A stretch of DNA of 64,000 bases from Blastococcus tunisiensis (GTDB lineage Bacteria; Actinomycetota; Actinomycetes; Mycobacteriales; Geodermatophilaceae). The notes beneath the pieces are model-generated. The model searched no databases and had not been told where the DNA came from. It was given only the letters and a program-made list of their open reading frames with translations. The first letter of the stretch is position 1, and every line of letters begins with the position of its first letter. Positions 42,934-52,700 of this stretch are shown piece by piece. The DNA lies in the NCBI RefSeq assembly GCF_900112815.1, contig NZ_FOND01000013.1, positions 62,001 to 126,000 of the forward strand, given 5' to 3'. Both the position numbers and the translations under genes were made by a program.

Positions 42934-43992
42934 GTGTCGACTCCCGTGGGTGCTGATCCAGTCGTCGTCGGGCCGTACCTGGCCGCCGTCCTGAACGACG
43001 AGCGCTGGCGCTCGGTGGACGTCGAGCTCATCGCCGCCGGCATGTCGAACCTCACCTACGTGGTCACCCCGCTGGGCGGCGACGGGGGCCGCGACGAGGA
43101 CGCCGCGGTGATCCTCCGCCGCCCTCCCACGGGAGCCGTGCTGGCCACCGCGCACGACATGGCCCGCGAGCACCGGGTCATCTCCGCGCTCGGCCCGACC
43201 GACGTCCCGGTCCCCCGGACCCTCCACCTGTGCACCGACGAGTCGGTGCTCGGCGCACCCTTCTACGTGATGGAGCGGGTCGTCGGCATCCACGTCGTCC
43301 GCGACTTCCCGGCCGGGTACGCCGACCGGCCGGAGCAGCGCCGCGCCGTCGGCGAGACCCTCGTCGACGTCCTGGCCGACCTGCACTCGGTCGACCACGA
43401 GGCGGTGGGCCTGGCCGAGTTCGGCCGTCCGGAGGGCTTCGCCGCCCGCCAGGTCCGCCGCTGGACCAAGCAGTGGGACGCCACCCGCGACCGGGACCGC
43501 CCGAACCTCGACGCCCTCGCCGCCCGCCTGGCCGAGACCGTCCCGGCGACGCAGCGGTCGAGCATCGTGCACGGCGACTACCGGCTGGACAACTGCCTGC
43601 TGGACCCCGACGAGCCGGGCCGGATCAAGGCAGTCCTGGACTGGGAGATGTCGACGCTGGGTGACCCGCTGACCGACATCGGGATGATGTTCGTCTACTG
43701 GCCGCAGGCCGGCGAGGAGCGCGCCTCCACGATGAGCCCGGTGACCACCCTGCCCGGCTTCCCCACGCGCGCCGAGGTCGCCGAGCGCTACGCCCGGCGC
43801 ACCGGCGCCGACCTCGCCGACCTCAACTGGTACGTCGGGTTCGCGTTCTTCAAGTTCGCCGCGATCATCGCCGGCATCGTCGCCCGCTCGGCGGCCGGCG
43901 CCATGGCCGGCAAGGACACCAGCGGCTACGCCGACCGCATCGACCCCTGTGTGGAGCTGGGACGCGCCGCGCTCGAAGACGGTGCGATCTAG
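42934..43992 (+). CDS. Aminoglycoside phosphotransferase-fold kinase (ACAD10/FadE36-like)
   Basis: 352 residues with the protein-kinase-like APH fold: ELIAAGMSNLTYVVT (nucleotide loop), AAVILRRPP (Lys region), the catalytic loop SSIVHGDYRLDNCLLD, and the metal-binding LDWEMSTLGDPLTDIG. This subgroup is related to mammalian ACAD10 and mycobacterial FadE36-type proteins rather than to antibiotic-resistance enzymes, and may phosphorylate hydroxyacyl-CoA intermediates. Leaderless start at GTG 42934. Monocistronic in appearance, with a LytR_C gene 117 bases downstream. Confidence 0.88.
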   Translation: MSTPVGADPVVVGPYLAAVLNDERWRSVDVELIAAGMSNLTYVVTPLGGDGGRDEDAAVILRRPPTGAVLATAHDMAREHRVISALGPTDVPVPRTLHLCTDESVLGAPFYVMERVVGIHVVRDFPAGYADRPEQRRAVGETLVDVLADLHSVDHEAVGLAEFGRPEGFAARQVRRWTKQWDATRDRDRPNLDALAARLAETVPATQRSSIVHGDYRLDNCLLDPDEPGRIKAVLDWEMSTLGDPLTDIGMMFVYWPQAGEERASTMSPVTTLPGFPTRAEVAERYARRTGADLADLNWYVGFAFFKFAAIIAGIVARSAAGAMAGKDTSGYADRIDPCVELGRAALEDGAI

Positions 43993-44109
43993 GGAGCCGG
44001 TCCCGGCCCTAAACTCCCCCCGACGCCCATCTCCGGTGGCGCCGCCCGGCCGGGCCCCGTCGTGGGGCCGGCGGCCGCAGCGGGCCTCCGGGTCCTGCCG
44101 AGGAGAGAC

Positions 44110-44649
44110 GTGACACTGCGGACCGAACGCCCGCCGGTGCGACCCCGCAGCGGCCGCCGTCCCCTTCCGCCGTTGATCTTCCTGCTCGTGCTGGCCCTCG
44201 CTGCCCTCGGCGTGTGGTGGAACGTGCTGCGCACGGAGGAGCAGCGGACCGCCGAGGAGGAGGCCGCCTGCGAGTCGGTGGCCCAGGAGGCGCCGCCGGC
44301 CGACCTGGAGCCCGCCGACATCACCCTGCGGGTGTTCAACGCCACCGACACGGCCGGCCTCGCCCAGACCGTGGCCACCGCCCTCGGCGAGCGCGGCTTC
44401 GTCATCGCCGAGGTCGCCAACGACCCCACCGAGCGCGAGGTCACCGGGGTCGGCGAGCTCCGCTACGGAGCCCGCGGCTCCGACGCCGCGAGGTACGTGA
44501 AGGTCTTCCTCCCGCAGGCCGGTGACTACCAGGACGTGCGGGCGGACGCCCGCGTCGACGTCGTCGTCGGGCCGGAGTTCAGCACGCTGGCGTCCGCCGA
44601 GGAGGTGGCCGCAGCCCTCGCCCCGGCCACCGGCGCCGCCGAGTGCTGA
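44110..44649 (+). CDS. LytR C-terminal domain membrane protein (Cei-like)
   Basis: 179 residues: basic N-terminus, one transmembrane helix (LPPLIFLLVLALAALGVWWNVL, about 18-40), then an extracytoplasmic LytR_C domain (ITLRVFNATDTAGLAQTVATALGERGFVIAEVAND, GELRYGARGSDAARYVKVFLP). The mycobacterial counterpart Rv2700 (Cei) is needed for cell-envelope integrity. GTG 44110 has AGGAGAG close upstream; the open frame further upstream has no support. Divergent from neither neighbour, it precedes the convergent suhB gene. Confidence 0.9.
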   Translation: MTLRTERPPVRPRSGRRPLPPLIFLLVLALAALGVWWNVLRTEEQRTAEEEAACESVAQEAPPADLEPADITLRVFNATDTAGLAQTVATALGERGFVIAEVANDPTEREVTGVGELRYGARGSDAARYVKVFLPQAGDYQDVRADARVDVVVGPEFSTLASAEEVAAALAPATGAAEC

Positions 44650-44670
44650 CCGGGACCCGCCCCGGGGCCC

Positions 44671-45489
44671 CTAGGCGCGGTGCAGTTCCTCCAGCAGCTC
44701 CAGCAGCGGCCCGGCGATCGTCGGCGCGGCCGCCACGGCCATCGGCCGCGCGAACGGCCGCCCGCCCAGCCCGGTGACGACGAGCCCCGCCTCCGCGGCC
44801 ACCAGGGCACCGGCCGCGTGGTCCCAGGGCTTGAGGTCGAGCTCGTAGTAGGCGTCGACGCGCCCGGCCGCCACCGAGCACAGGTCCAGGGCCGAGCTGC
44901 CGTGCCGGCGGATGTCGCGCACGTGCGGCAGCAGCCGTGCCACCACCGCCCCCTGGGTCCGTCGCTGCTCCACCCGGTAGCCGAAGCCGGTGGCCACGAG
45001 GGCCTGCTCGAGGGAGACCGGCCGGCTCCCGGTGAGCCGCACCGGCTCCGGATGCGCCGGGGTGGACAGGTGGGCACCGCCGCCGGCCGTCGCCGTCCAG
45101 CGCTCGCCGGTCGCGACGTTGAGCACCACCCCGGCGCGCACCACGCCGTCGACCTCGGCGGCGATCGAGACGGCGTAGGCCGGCAGGTCGTAGAGGAAGT
45201 TGACCGTGCCGTCGATCGGGTCGACCACCCAGCGGACTCCACTGGTCCCGGTGCGGTCGGCCCCCTCCTCGCCCAGCAGCCCGTCGTCCGGGCGGGCGGC
45301 GAGCAGCCGGGAGGTGACCAGCTCCTCGCTGGCCCGGTCCACGGCGGTGACGACGTCCACGGAGCTGGACTTCACGTCGACGTCGTCGGCCGCCGACGCC
45401 CGGCCGCGGGCGACCAGCTGCGCGGCCTCCCGGGCGACGTCCACGGCGAGGGCCAGGAGCTGGGCGGGGTCGGCGGAGGATGCGCTCAC
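44671..45489 (-). CDS. suhB: Inositol monophosphatase family protein
   Basis: 272 residues. Lithium-sensitive phosphatase motifs: DVDVKSSSVDVVTAVDRASEELV, GEEGADRTG (metal-binding Glu), WVVDPIDGTVNFLYDLPAYAVSIA (motif A, three metal ligands) and LDLKPWDHAAGALVAAEAGLVV (motif B). It dephosphorylates myo-inositol 1-phosphate or a similar sugar phosphate; actinobacteria need inositol for phosphatidylinositol and mycothiol. It converges with the LytR_C gene and is divergent from ppgK. Confidence 0.94.
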   Translation of the reverse strand: MSASSADPAQLLALAVDVAREAAQLVARGRASAADDVDVKSSSVDVVTAVDRASEELVTSRLLAARPDDGLLGEEGADRTGTSGVRWVVDPIDGTVNFLYDLPAYAVSIAAEVDGVVRAGVVLNVATGERWTATAGGGAHLSTPAHPEPVRLTGSRPVSLEQALVATGFGYRVEQRRTQGAVVARLLPHVRDIRRHGSSALDLCSVAAGRVDAYYELDLKPWDHAAGALVAAEAGLVVTGLGGRPFARPMAVAAAPTIAGPLLELLEELHRA

Positions 45490-45532
45490 GCGACGATCCT
45501 GCCGCAGCCGTCGCCGCCGGCCCCCTCGCAGG

Positions 45533-45601
45533 GGCCGCCCCGTCCCGCGGCCCGCCCCGAGCGTGCGAGGGGTGCGGAGGACGGGGTGCTTGTCGAGCAG
45601 T
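45533..45601 (+). repeat. Dispersed intergenic repeat, copy E
   Basis: GGCCGCCCCGTCC at the left, GGACGGGGTGCTT at the right, inner core CCCGAGCGTGCGAGGGGTG. Unlike the other copies it lies between two divergent genes (suhB and ppgK), so it cannot be a terminator for either. A second GGTCCTTTC tail is seen at 45616-45624. Confidence 0.7.
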
Positions 45602-45625
45602 TGGGGGGCGAGGGGGTCCTTTCAC

Positions 45626-45631
45626 TACCCT
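45626..45631 (+). promoter_or_regulatory. -10 hexamer of a probable leaderless promoter (ppgK)
   Basis: TACCCT, six bases before GTG 45638. Confidence 0.6.
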
Positions 45632-45637
45632 GTGCGC

Positions 45638-46381
45638 GTGCAGGGCTTCGGAGTGGACATCGGCGGCAGCGGCATCAAGGGATGCCTGGTCGACCTGGAC
45701 AAGGGGCAGCTGATCGGCGGGCGGCTGCGGATCGAGACCCCGCAGCCGTCGCTGCCGGAGCCCGTCTACGACGTGGTCGGGCGGATCGTGGGCCACTTCG
45801 GCTGGACCGGGCGCATCGGCGTCACCTTCCCCGGTGTGATGAAGCACGGGGTCGCGCACACCGCGGCCAACGTCGACAAGAGCTGGATCGGCACCGATGT
45901 CGATGCCGGGCTGGAGCAGCGCATCCCCGGCACGGTCGAGACGCTGAACGACGCGGACGCCGCCGGCATCGCCGAGATGCGCTACGGCGCCGGCCGGGAC
46001 CGCTCCGGTGTCGTCCTGATGCTCACCTTCGGCACCGGCATCGGCAGCGCCCTCTTCGTCGACGGGCACCTGGTGCCCAACACCGAGTTCGGGCACATCC
46101 AGGTGGACGGCGAGGACGGCGAGCGCCGGGCCTCCGCCGCCGCGCGCGAACGGGAGGAGCTCGGCTACCCCGAGTGGGCCCGGCGGGTCGACCGCTACCT
46201 CGACGTGCTCGAGGCCGGGGTGTGGCCGGACCTGATCATCGTCGGCGGCGGCGTGAGCAAGAAGGCGCACAAGTGGGTGCCACTGCTGTCGACCCGGACT
46301 CCGGTGGTCCCCGCGGAGCTGCAGAACGACGCCGGCATCGTCGGGGCGGCACTGGCCGCGTACGAGCGCACGGACCGCTGA
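45638..46381 (+). CDS. ppgK: Polyphosphate glucokinase
   Basis: 247 residues, ROK family. GFGVDIGGSGIKGCLVDLDKG is the phosphate-binding loop of PpgK, TFPGVMKHGVAHTAANVDKSWIGTD and TLNDADAAGIAEMRYGAG hold the catalytic Asp, and MLTFGTGIGSALFVDGHLVPNTEFGH completes the site. It phosphorylates glucose with polyphosphate (and ATP). Its conserved place before sigA matches mycobacteria. Leaderless start at GTG 45638. Confidence 0.96.
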   Translation: MQGFGVDIGGSGIKGCLVDLDKGQLIGGRLRIETPQPSLPEPVYDVVGRIVGHFGWTGRIGVTFPGVMKHGVAHTAANVDKSWIGTDVDAGLEQRIPGTVETLNDADAAGIAEMRYGAGRDRSGVVLMLTFGTGIGSALFVDGHLVPNTEFGHIQVDGEDGERRASAAAREREELGYPEWARRVDRYLDVLEAGVWPDLIIVGGGVSKKAHKWVPLLSTRTPVVPAELQNDAGIVGAALAAYERTDR

Positions 46382-46740
46382 CCTGCGGCGGGGCGCCCGA
46401 ACGGGTGAGACGGGAGGTGCTCGCGGGGCCGGGCGCTCCAGGTATCTCCCCTTCCGACCGATGCACCACGAAGAGGAAGAACCGCCCCGCAGCACGCAGA
46501 ACGCCTCGTCGGAGCGAGCCCGCACGATCCGGGACGGTGGAGAACACCGGCCACGTCGTTACAATGAGGGAGCCCCACCCCGTCGCCCTCCAGCCGGGAG
46601 GGATCCCCTGCCCGTCCAGCGGCCAAACGCCGCGCCGGTCTGCCGGGACCTCTGCCGCTGCACAGGTGCGAGGACCGGAGCCGCTGCCCAGGGACCAGAA
46701 GGCCCCCCGGGGAACGAACCCAGCACGGGAAGGAACCTGA
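46382..46740 (+). promoter_or_regulatory. Upstream region of sigA
   Basis: 359 bases without a convincing gene. TACAAT at 46560-46565 is a good -10 candidate and would give a leader of about 170 bases. The leader contains inverted repeats but no recognised riboswitch. AAGGAACC lies about 7 bases before GTG 46741. The frames open here are shadows with no recognisable protein. Confidence 0.45.
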
Positions 46741-48117
<1,377 letters not shown>

Positions 48118-48131
48118 GCGATCCTGCGGAC

Positions 48132-48165
48132 GAGGGCCCGGACCGTGAGAGCGGTCCGGGCCCTC
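48132..48165 (+). terminator. 14-bp hairpin after sigA
   Basis: GAGGGCCCGGACCG, a 6-base loop and the exact complement, followed by CTTCC. It begins 15 bases after the sigA stop codon. Confidence 0.8.
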
Positions 48166-48519
48166 TTCCGTGCCGGCCGGGTATCGGTTCCGTCACGGAG
48201 CCACCCGGAGGGGCTCCACGCCGGTGTACGCCGACATCTGTCGGGTAGACGGCGTAGCGTGGACGTCGTCAGAACAGCAGCGGACCCACGGTCGGCCCGG
48301 TCCTCCGGTCCGGCAGACGACAACCAGCACGTGCACCACCGGTTCCACCCCAGTGACGTCCCCTGCTGAACCCGCTCCATCACGACCCGGCGTGTTACGG
48401 ACTCATCTCTTTCGGCGAGTCCGCGACGATCCGGATCGGAACGGGAATCCGAGGGGCCATCCTGGCGCTGTGCAGGAGGCCGATCCGCAGCCGCGGGTCC
48501 GTGCGGTAGAGAGCGAGTG
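48166..48519 (+). other. 354-base gap between sigA and the DUF7455 gene
   Basis: No convincing gene. It holds a short inverted repeat (CGGACTC/GAGTCCG, 48398-48423) and possible -10 sequences, e.g. TAGCGT near 48256. It probably contains the promoter and a long leader of the DUF7455 gene. Confidence 0.35.
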
Positions 48520-48744
48520 ATGAGCCAGATGACCCAGACGCTGACGTCGACCCCGCCCACCGATGACCTCGTCGTCCCGTTCCACTGCGACCGCTGTGGA
48601 GCCCTGGCAAAGGTTCGTGTCGTTCTCGCGAGCGGTAGCGACCTGGTCTTCTGCGGGCACCACGCCCGCGAGTACGAGAGCAAGCTGCGTGACATCGCCG
48701 TCGACATCATCGACACGGACGGCGAGCAGCGCGTCACTGCGTGA
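48520..48744 (+). CDS. DUF7455-like small Cys/His protein
   Basis: 74 residues. VVPFHCDRCGALAKVRVVLASGSDLVFCGHHAREYESKL has CxxC followed by CxHH, a likely zinc-ribbon site; DIAVDIIDTDGEQ ends the protein. Small proteins of this type lie next to sigA in many actinobacteria. GTG 48517 is one codon upstream of ATG 48520; GAGAGCGA is the only ribosome-like sequence. Function unknown. Confidence 0.88.
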   Translation: MSQMTQTLTSTPPTDDLVVPFHCDRCGALAKVRVVLASGSDLVFCGHHAREYESKLRDIAVDIIDTDGEQRVTA

Positions 48745-48889
48745 GCAAGGAGATATCGTCGCGCCCGCGATGACCGCCTCACACGACGACGACGCCGCCG
48801 CGTCCTCCACACCGCCTCGCGCGGGTGGAGGGCCGGCGGCTCCGTCGTTCCCGGGGACCACCGGTCGGCCCACACCGGAGGACACCCCC

Positions 48890-51025
48890 ATGCCGCACCA
48901 GCCGCCCGTACACGACGAGACGGTGCGGATGCGCCCCGAGGACGCCGACGGGCGCCCCTCCCCCGAGGACCTCCGGCCGTCTCCGGCCGACGGTCACGAC
49001 GACACCCGCCCGGTCACCCGCGACTGGCTCCTGGGCGCCCCCGAGCAGGGCGGGCCGGCCGCCGGCGCCCCGCAGCAGCCGCCCGCGACGGCCGGGCCCC
49101 TGCCGGAGGAGGACGAGGACCGCAGCACCCAGGCGCTGGACATGTCGGAGCCACAGGCGTCCGCGGGGACCGTGGACACCGCGCCGGTCACCGACGACCG
49201 GGACGCCGCGCCGACGCCCGTCCAGGACACCGCGCCGGTGGCGGACACCCCCGAGGTGCCACCCCCCGCCGGCAGCACCGGCACGGGCGGGCCCACGGGG
49301 CCCTGGTGGCGCCGCCGCGCCGTCCTGGTGCCGGCCGGGGCGGTCGCCGCCCTGGGTGTCCTGTACGGCGCCGACCTGCTGATCACCTCCGGTGAGATCC
49401 CCCGCTCCACCGTGGTCGCCGGGGTCGACATCGGCGGGCTCTCCCCCGCTGCCGCCCGGAGCACCCTCGAGGAGGAGCTGGCGCCCCGGGTCGACGCCGA
49501 GCACATCGTCCGCGCCGACGACGTGACGGCCCCCTTCTCGCCGCTCACGGCGGGGATCACCCTGGACGTCGACGAGACGCTCGACTCCGCCGACGACCAG
49601 CCGCTGAACCCGTGGACGCGCCTGACCTCGCTGGTCGGCGACCGGGAGGTCGTGCCCACCTTCACCGGCGAGGAGACCGCTCTCGCCGCGCAGATCGACG
49701 CGGTGGCCGAGCAGGTGGACCGTGCGCCGGTCGACGCGTCGATCGCCATCGAGGGCACCACCCCCACGGTGACCGAGCCGGCCGACGGCCGCACGCTCGA
49801 CCGCGAGGGGGCCGCCGACGCGGTCATCGACGCGCTGCAGTCCGGCGCGGACCCCGCCACGCCGATCCACCTCCCCGTCGACGTCACCCCTGTCGACGTG
49901 GACGCCGACGAGGCCCAGCGGGTGCTGGAGGAGACGGTGCAGCCGGCGCTGTCCGCCCCGGTGACCGTCGCGGTCGAGAACAGCGACGACACCGCCGAGG
50001 TCTCGGTGGAGGCCATCGCCGCCTCGCTCGCCTTCACGCCCCAGGAGGACGGCGTCCTCGCGGTCTCCGTCGATCCGGCGGCCCTGCAGGCGGCCCTCGG
50101 TGACGAGCTGGACGTGTTCGGCAGCGGGGCGGCCGACGCCCGCTTCGAGGTCTCCGGCGGCGCGGTCGCGGTCGTCCCGTCGGTGGACGGCACGGGGGTC
50201 GCCCCGGCCACCCTGGCCGACCAGCTCCTCCCGGTGCTGACCGACCCGGCGCCGCGGACGGTCACCGCCCAGCTGGGGCCGGTACCGGCAGACTTCACCA
50301 CCGAGGAGGCCCAGGCGCTCGGTGTCACCGAGGAGATCGGCAGCTTCACCACCAACATCGGCAACGCGGCCAGCGGGACCAACATCCGCGTGGTCGCCCA
50401 GGAGGTGGACGGCGCACTCGTCCTGCCGGGCGAGACGTTCAGCCTCAACGGCTTCACCGGGCCGCGCGGCACCGCTCAGGGGTACGTCGAGGCCGGCGTG
50501 ATCAACAACGGCGAGTTCACCACCGCGGTCGGCGGCGGGATCAGCCAGTTCGCCACCACGATGTTCAACGCGGTGTTCTTCTCCGGGCTCGAGGACGTCT
50601 ACCACAAGCCGCACAGCTACTACATCAGCCGCTACCCGGCCGGCCGCGAGGCCACGGTCTACTACGACTCGATCGACCTGAAGTGGCGCAACGACAGCGA
50701 CACCGGCGTCTTCATCGACACCTCGTGGACGCCGGGCACGATCACGGTCACCTTCTACGGGACCAAGCGGTACGAGATCGAGTCGATCAGCAGCAACCGC
50801 TACAACCTGCGCGCACCGGTGGTCCAGGAGAAGCCGGATGACGGCAACTGCACGCCGCAGAACGGGTCCACCGGCTTCGACATCACCGTCACCCGGGTGT
50901 TCCGGGACCTCGCGACCGGCGCCGAGGTGAAGCGCGAGGAGTTCCAGACGCGCTACGCCGCCGAACCGATCATCCGCTGCGTCCCGCCGGCCGCACCGCC
51001 CGTGGAGCCGGCGCCGGGCGGCTGA
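48890..51025 (+). CDS. VanW-family surface protein with tandem PG-binding-4 domains
   Basis: 711 residues from ATG 48890, which has CGGAGGA 8 bases upstream; ATG 48770 in the same frame lacks such a site. A long disordered Pro/Asp-rich cytoplasmic region (1-140) precedes one transmembrane helix (about 148-168). Two repeated extracytoplasmic domains follow (VVAGVDIGGLSPAAARSTLEEEL, then PATPIHLPVDVTPVDVDADEAQ). The VanW domain (about 490-640) contains GETFSLNGFTGPRGTAQGYVEAGVI and AVGGGISQFATTMFNAVFFSG. Similar to Bacillus YoaR; likely a cell-wall protein rather than a vancomycin-resistance factor. Confidence 0.88.
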   Translation: MPHQPPVHDETVRMRPEDADGRPSPEDLRPSPADGHDDTRPVTRDWLLGAPEQGGPAAGAPQQPPATAGPLPEEDEDRSTQALDMSEPQASAGTVDTAPVTDDRDAAPTPVQDTAPVADTPEVPPPAGSTGTGGPTGPWWRRRAVLVPAGAVAALGVLYGADLLITSGEIPRSTVVAGVDIGGLSPAAARSTLEEELAPRVDAEHIVRADDVTAPFSPLTAGITLDVDETLDSADDQPLNPWTRLTSLVGDREVVPTFTGEETALAAQIDAVAEQVDRAPVDASIAIEGTTPTVTEPADGRTLDREGAADAVIDALQSGADPATPIHLPVDVTPVDVDADEAQRVLEETVQPALSAPVTVAVENSDDTAEVSVEAIAASLAFTPQEDGVLAVSVDPAALQAALGDELDVFGSGAADARFEVSGGAVAVVPSVDGTGVAPATLADQLLPVLTDPAPRTVTAQLGPVPADFTTEEAQALGVTEEIGSFTTNIGNAASGTNIRVVAQEVDGALVLPGETFSLNGFTGPRGTAQGYVEAGVINNGEFTTAVGGGISQFATTMFNAVFFSGLEDVYHKPHSYYISRYPAGREATVYYDSIDLKWRNDSDTGVFIDTSWTPGTITVTFYGTKRYEIESISSNRYNLRAPVVQEKPDDGNCTPQNGSTGFDITVTRVFRDLATGAEVKREEFQTRYAAEPIIRCVPPAAPPVEPAPGG

Positions 51026-51096
51026 CCGGTCCCCCGAGCGGGCGACGGGTCCGGCCGGGATCGCCCGGGAACGGGGCCGTCGCGGTACCGGGCGTG

Positions 51097-51102
51097 CACA
51101 CT
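51097..51102 (+). promoter_or_regulatory. -10 hexamer of a probable leaderless promoter (YihY gene)
   Basis: CACACT, six bases before ATG 51109; the same hexamer and spacing precede the SOS-box gene. Confidence 0.45.
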
Positions 51103-51108
51103 GGACGG

Positions 51109-52239
51109 ATGAGCGCCGTCCTGCCCAGCGGCTCCCCGGCGCCCGCCGGGGAGCCGGGCGCGGCGGACGGGAACGGCGCTCGGCCCGCCGGCGCCGTCTC
51201 CGCGCCGGCCACGACGGCCGTGGACGGCCGCTCCGCCCGGGGCGCGACGCGGGTCCGGCCACCGGACGACGGGAGCACCTCCCCCGGCCGTCTGGACCGG
51301 TGGCCGGCACCGGTGCGCGTGCCGCTGCAGGTCCTGGGTCGCACGCTGGCCAAGGCGTGGCAGGACCGCATCCTCGGCCTCTCCGCGGAGGCGGCCTTCT
51401 GGCAGATCCTCTCCGTCCCGCCGCTGCTGATCGGGCTGCTCGGATCGCTGGGCTACCTCGGCTCGCTGATCGGCGAGGAGTCCGTCCTCGAGATCGAGGA
51501 GCAGCTGCTGTCGGCGTCGGCCGAGGTGCTCACCTCCGACGTGGTCGACGACCTCGTCGCGCCGACGCTGTCGGACATCCTCGGCTCGGGCCGGCTGGAG
51601 GTCGTGAGCCTCGGTTTCCTCGTGGCCCTCTGGGCCGGGTCGTCGGCGACCGCGACCTTCATGAACACCGTGGTCATCGCCTACGACCAGCGCGACGTGC
51701 GCGGTCCGATCCGCACCCGGCTCAAGGCCCTGTGGCTGTTCGTCGTCGGCATGTTCCTGGCGGTGCTGAGCCTGCCACTGCTCGTGCTCGGCCGGGAGAT
51801 CCTCGTCGGGTTCCTGCCTGCCGACTGGAGGTCGACCGCCGCTGTGCTGATCAACGCCGTCTACTGGCCGGTGGTCGTCGTCGGGTTGCTCCTGGCCCTC
51901 ACCAGCTTCTACCACGTGGTGCTGCCCAACCGGCTGCCCTGGCGCAGGCATCTGCCCGGCACCCTGCTGGCGACGGCGTTCTTCCTCGTGGCCGCCCTGC
52001 TGCTGCGGGCCTACGTCGGCGACGTGCTGATCACCGCGCTGCCCTACGGGGCGCTGGCCGCACCCATCGGGGCGCTGCTGTTCTGCTTCTTCTTCGGCAT
52101 GGCCGTCCTGCTGGGCGCCGAGCTGAACGCCACCATCCAGGCGCGCTGGCCCGCGCCGCTGCGCCGGCACGACCGGCGCCGCCGCGAGCGCCGCGCGGCG
52201 AAGCTGCAGGAAGAGGCCAGGCGGCTCGGTCTGCTCTGA
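51109..52239 (+). CDS. YihY/BrkB family membrane protein
   Basis: 376 residues. The N-terminal 60 residues are low-complexity. The YihY domain starts with VLGRTLAKAWQDRILGLSAEAAFWQILSVPPLLIGLLGSLGYLG; the family helices continue through VSLGFLVALWAGSSATATFMNTVVIAYDQRDVRGPIRTRLKALWLF and SFYHVVLPNRLPWRRHLPGTLLATAFF, to FFFGMAVLLGAELNATIQARW. About six transmembrane segments. ATG 51109 is preferred over GTG 51094 because of the leaderless -10. Role uncertain despite the old ribonuclease BN name. Confidence 0.9.
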   Translation: MSAVLPSGSPAPAGEPGAADGNGARPAGAVSAPATTAVDGRSARGATRVRPPDDGSTSPGRLDRWPAPVRVPLQVLGRTLAKAWQDRILGLSAEAAFWQILSVPPLLIGLLGSLGYLGSLIGEESVLEIEEQLLSASAEVLTSDVVDDLVAPTLSDILGSGRLEVVSLGFLVALWAGSSATATFMNTVVIAYDQRDVRGPIRTRLKALWLFVVGMFLAVLSLPLLVLGREILVGFLPADWRSTAAVLINAVYWPVVVVGLLLALTSFYHVVLPNRLPWRRHLPGTLLATAFFLVAALLLRAYVGDVLITALPYGALAAPIGALLFCFFFGMAVLLGAELNATIQARWPAPLRRHDRRRRERRAAKLQEEARRLGLL

Positions 52240-52261
52240 CAGTGCGGTCCTCCGGACCGCC

Positions 52262-52321
52262 GGCCCCGCTGCAGGGTCCCGCCGCGAGCTTGCGAGTGGT
52301 GGGGGGGGCAGCGGGGTCCTT
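52262..52321 (+). repeat. Dispersed intergenic repeat, copy F
   Basis: GGCCCCGCTGC at the left pairs with GCAGCGGGGTCCTT at the right; inner core CGCGAGCTTGCGAGTGGTG. Here the outer stem carries compensating changes (CGCTGC/GCAGCG in place of CGTCC/GGACG), showing that base pairing is conserved rather than sequence alone. Located between convergent genes. Confidence 0.8.
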
Positions 52322-52388
52322 CTCCTGCGCGGACCCCTCCGGGGCCCACTCGGGACGACCATGCACTCCCGGAGCGGCGGAGGCCCGG

Positions 52389-52616
52389 CTACTTCCGGAG
52401 CTGCTCGTAGATCTCCTTGCAGGCCGGGCACACGGGGCTGCCGGGCTTGGGGCTCTTCGTCACCGGGAAGACCTCGCCGCACAGCGCCTCGACCATGGTG
52501 CCCATGACGGCGCTCTCGGCGATCTTGTTCTTCTTGACGTAGTGGAAGACCTCGTTGGCGCTGTCGGTGTCGGCGTCCCGGACGTCCGGCCGCTCGAGGA
52601 TGTCGCTGCTGCTCAC
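52389..52616 (-). CDS. DUF3039 family protein
   Basis: 75 residues: DTDSANEVFHYVKKNKIAESAVMGTMVEALCGEVFPVTKSPKPGSPVCPACKEIYEQL. The Cys in ALCGEVF and the CPAC pair suggest zinc binding. DUF3039 is a small, conserved actinobacterial family. GTG 52616 has AGGAG 5 bases upstream. Function unknown. Confidence 0.92.
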   Translation of the reverse strand: MSSSDILERPDVRDADTDSANEVFHYVKKNKIAESAVMGTMVEALCGEVFPVTKSPKPGSPVCPACKEIYEQLRK

Positions 52617-52700
52617 GGGCTCTCCTGATCGTCTGCGGGTCACGCGGACTGCCACCCCCGGGGTGGCGGTGCGACCGCACCGGCACTCCATGATGACAGG

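Noticed and set aside
42934-43992. Aminoglycoside resistance gene
   Set aside because: It has the fold, but its motifs fit the ACAD10/FadE36-associated subgroup and there is no resistance context.
48890-51025. Vancomycin resistance gene (VanW)
   Set aside because: There is no vanHAX or vanRS nearby, and the YoaR-like domain order indicates a cell-wall protein.
48779-51310. 843-codon antisense frame over the VanW gene
   Set aside because: Composition is Arg/Gly/Asp repeats without structure; the plus strand carries a clear VanW domain.
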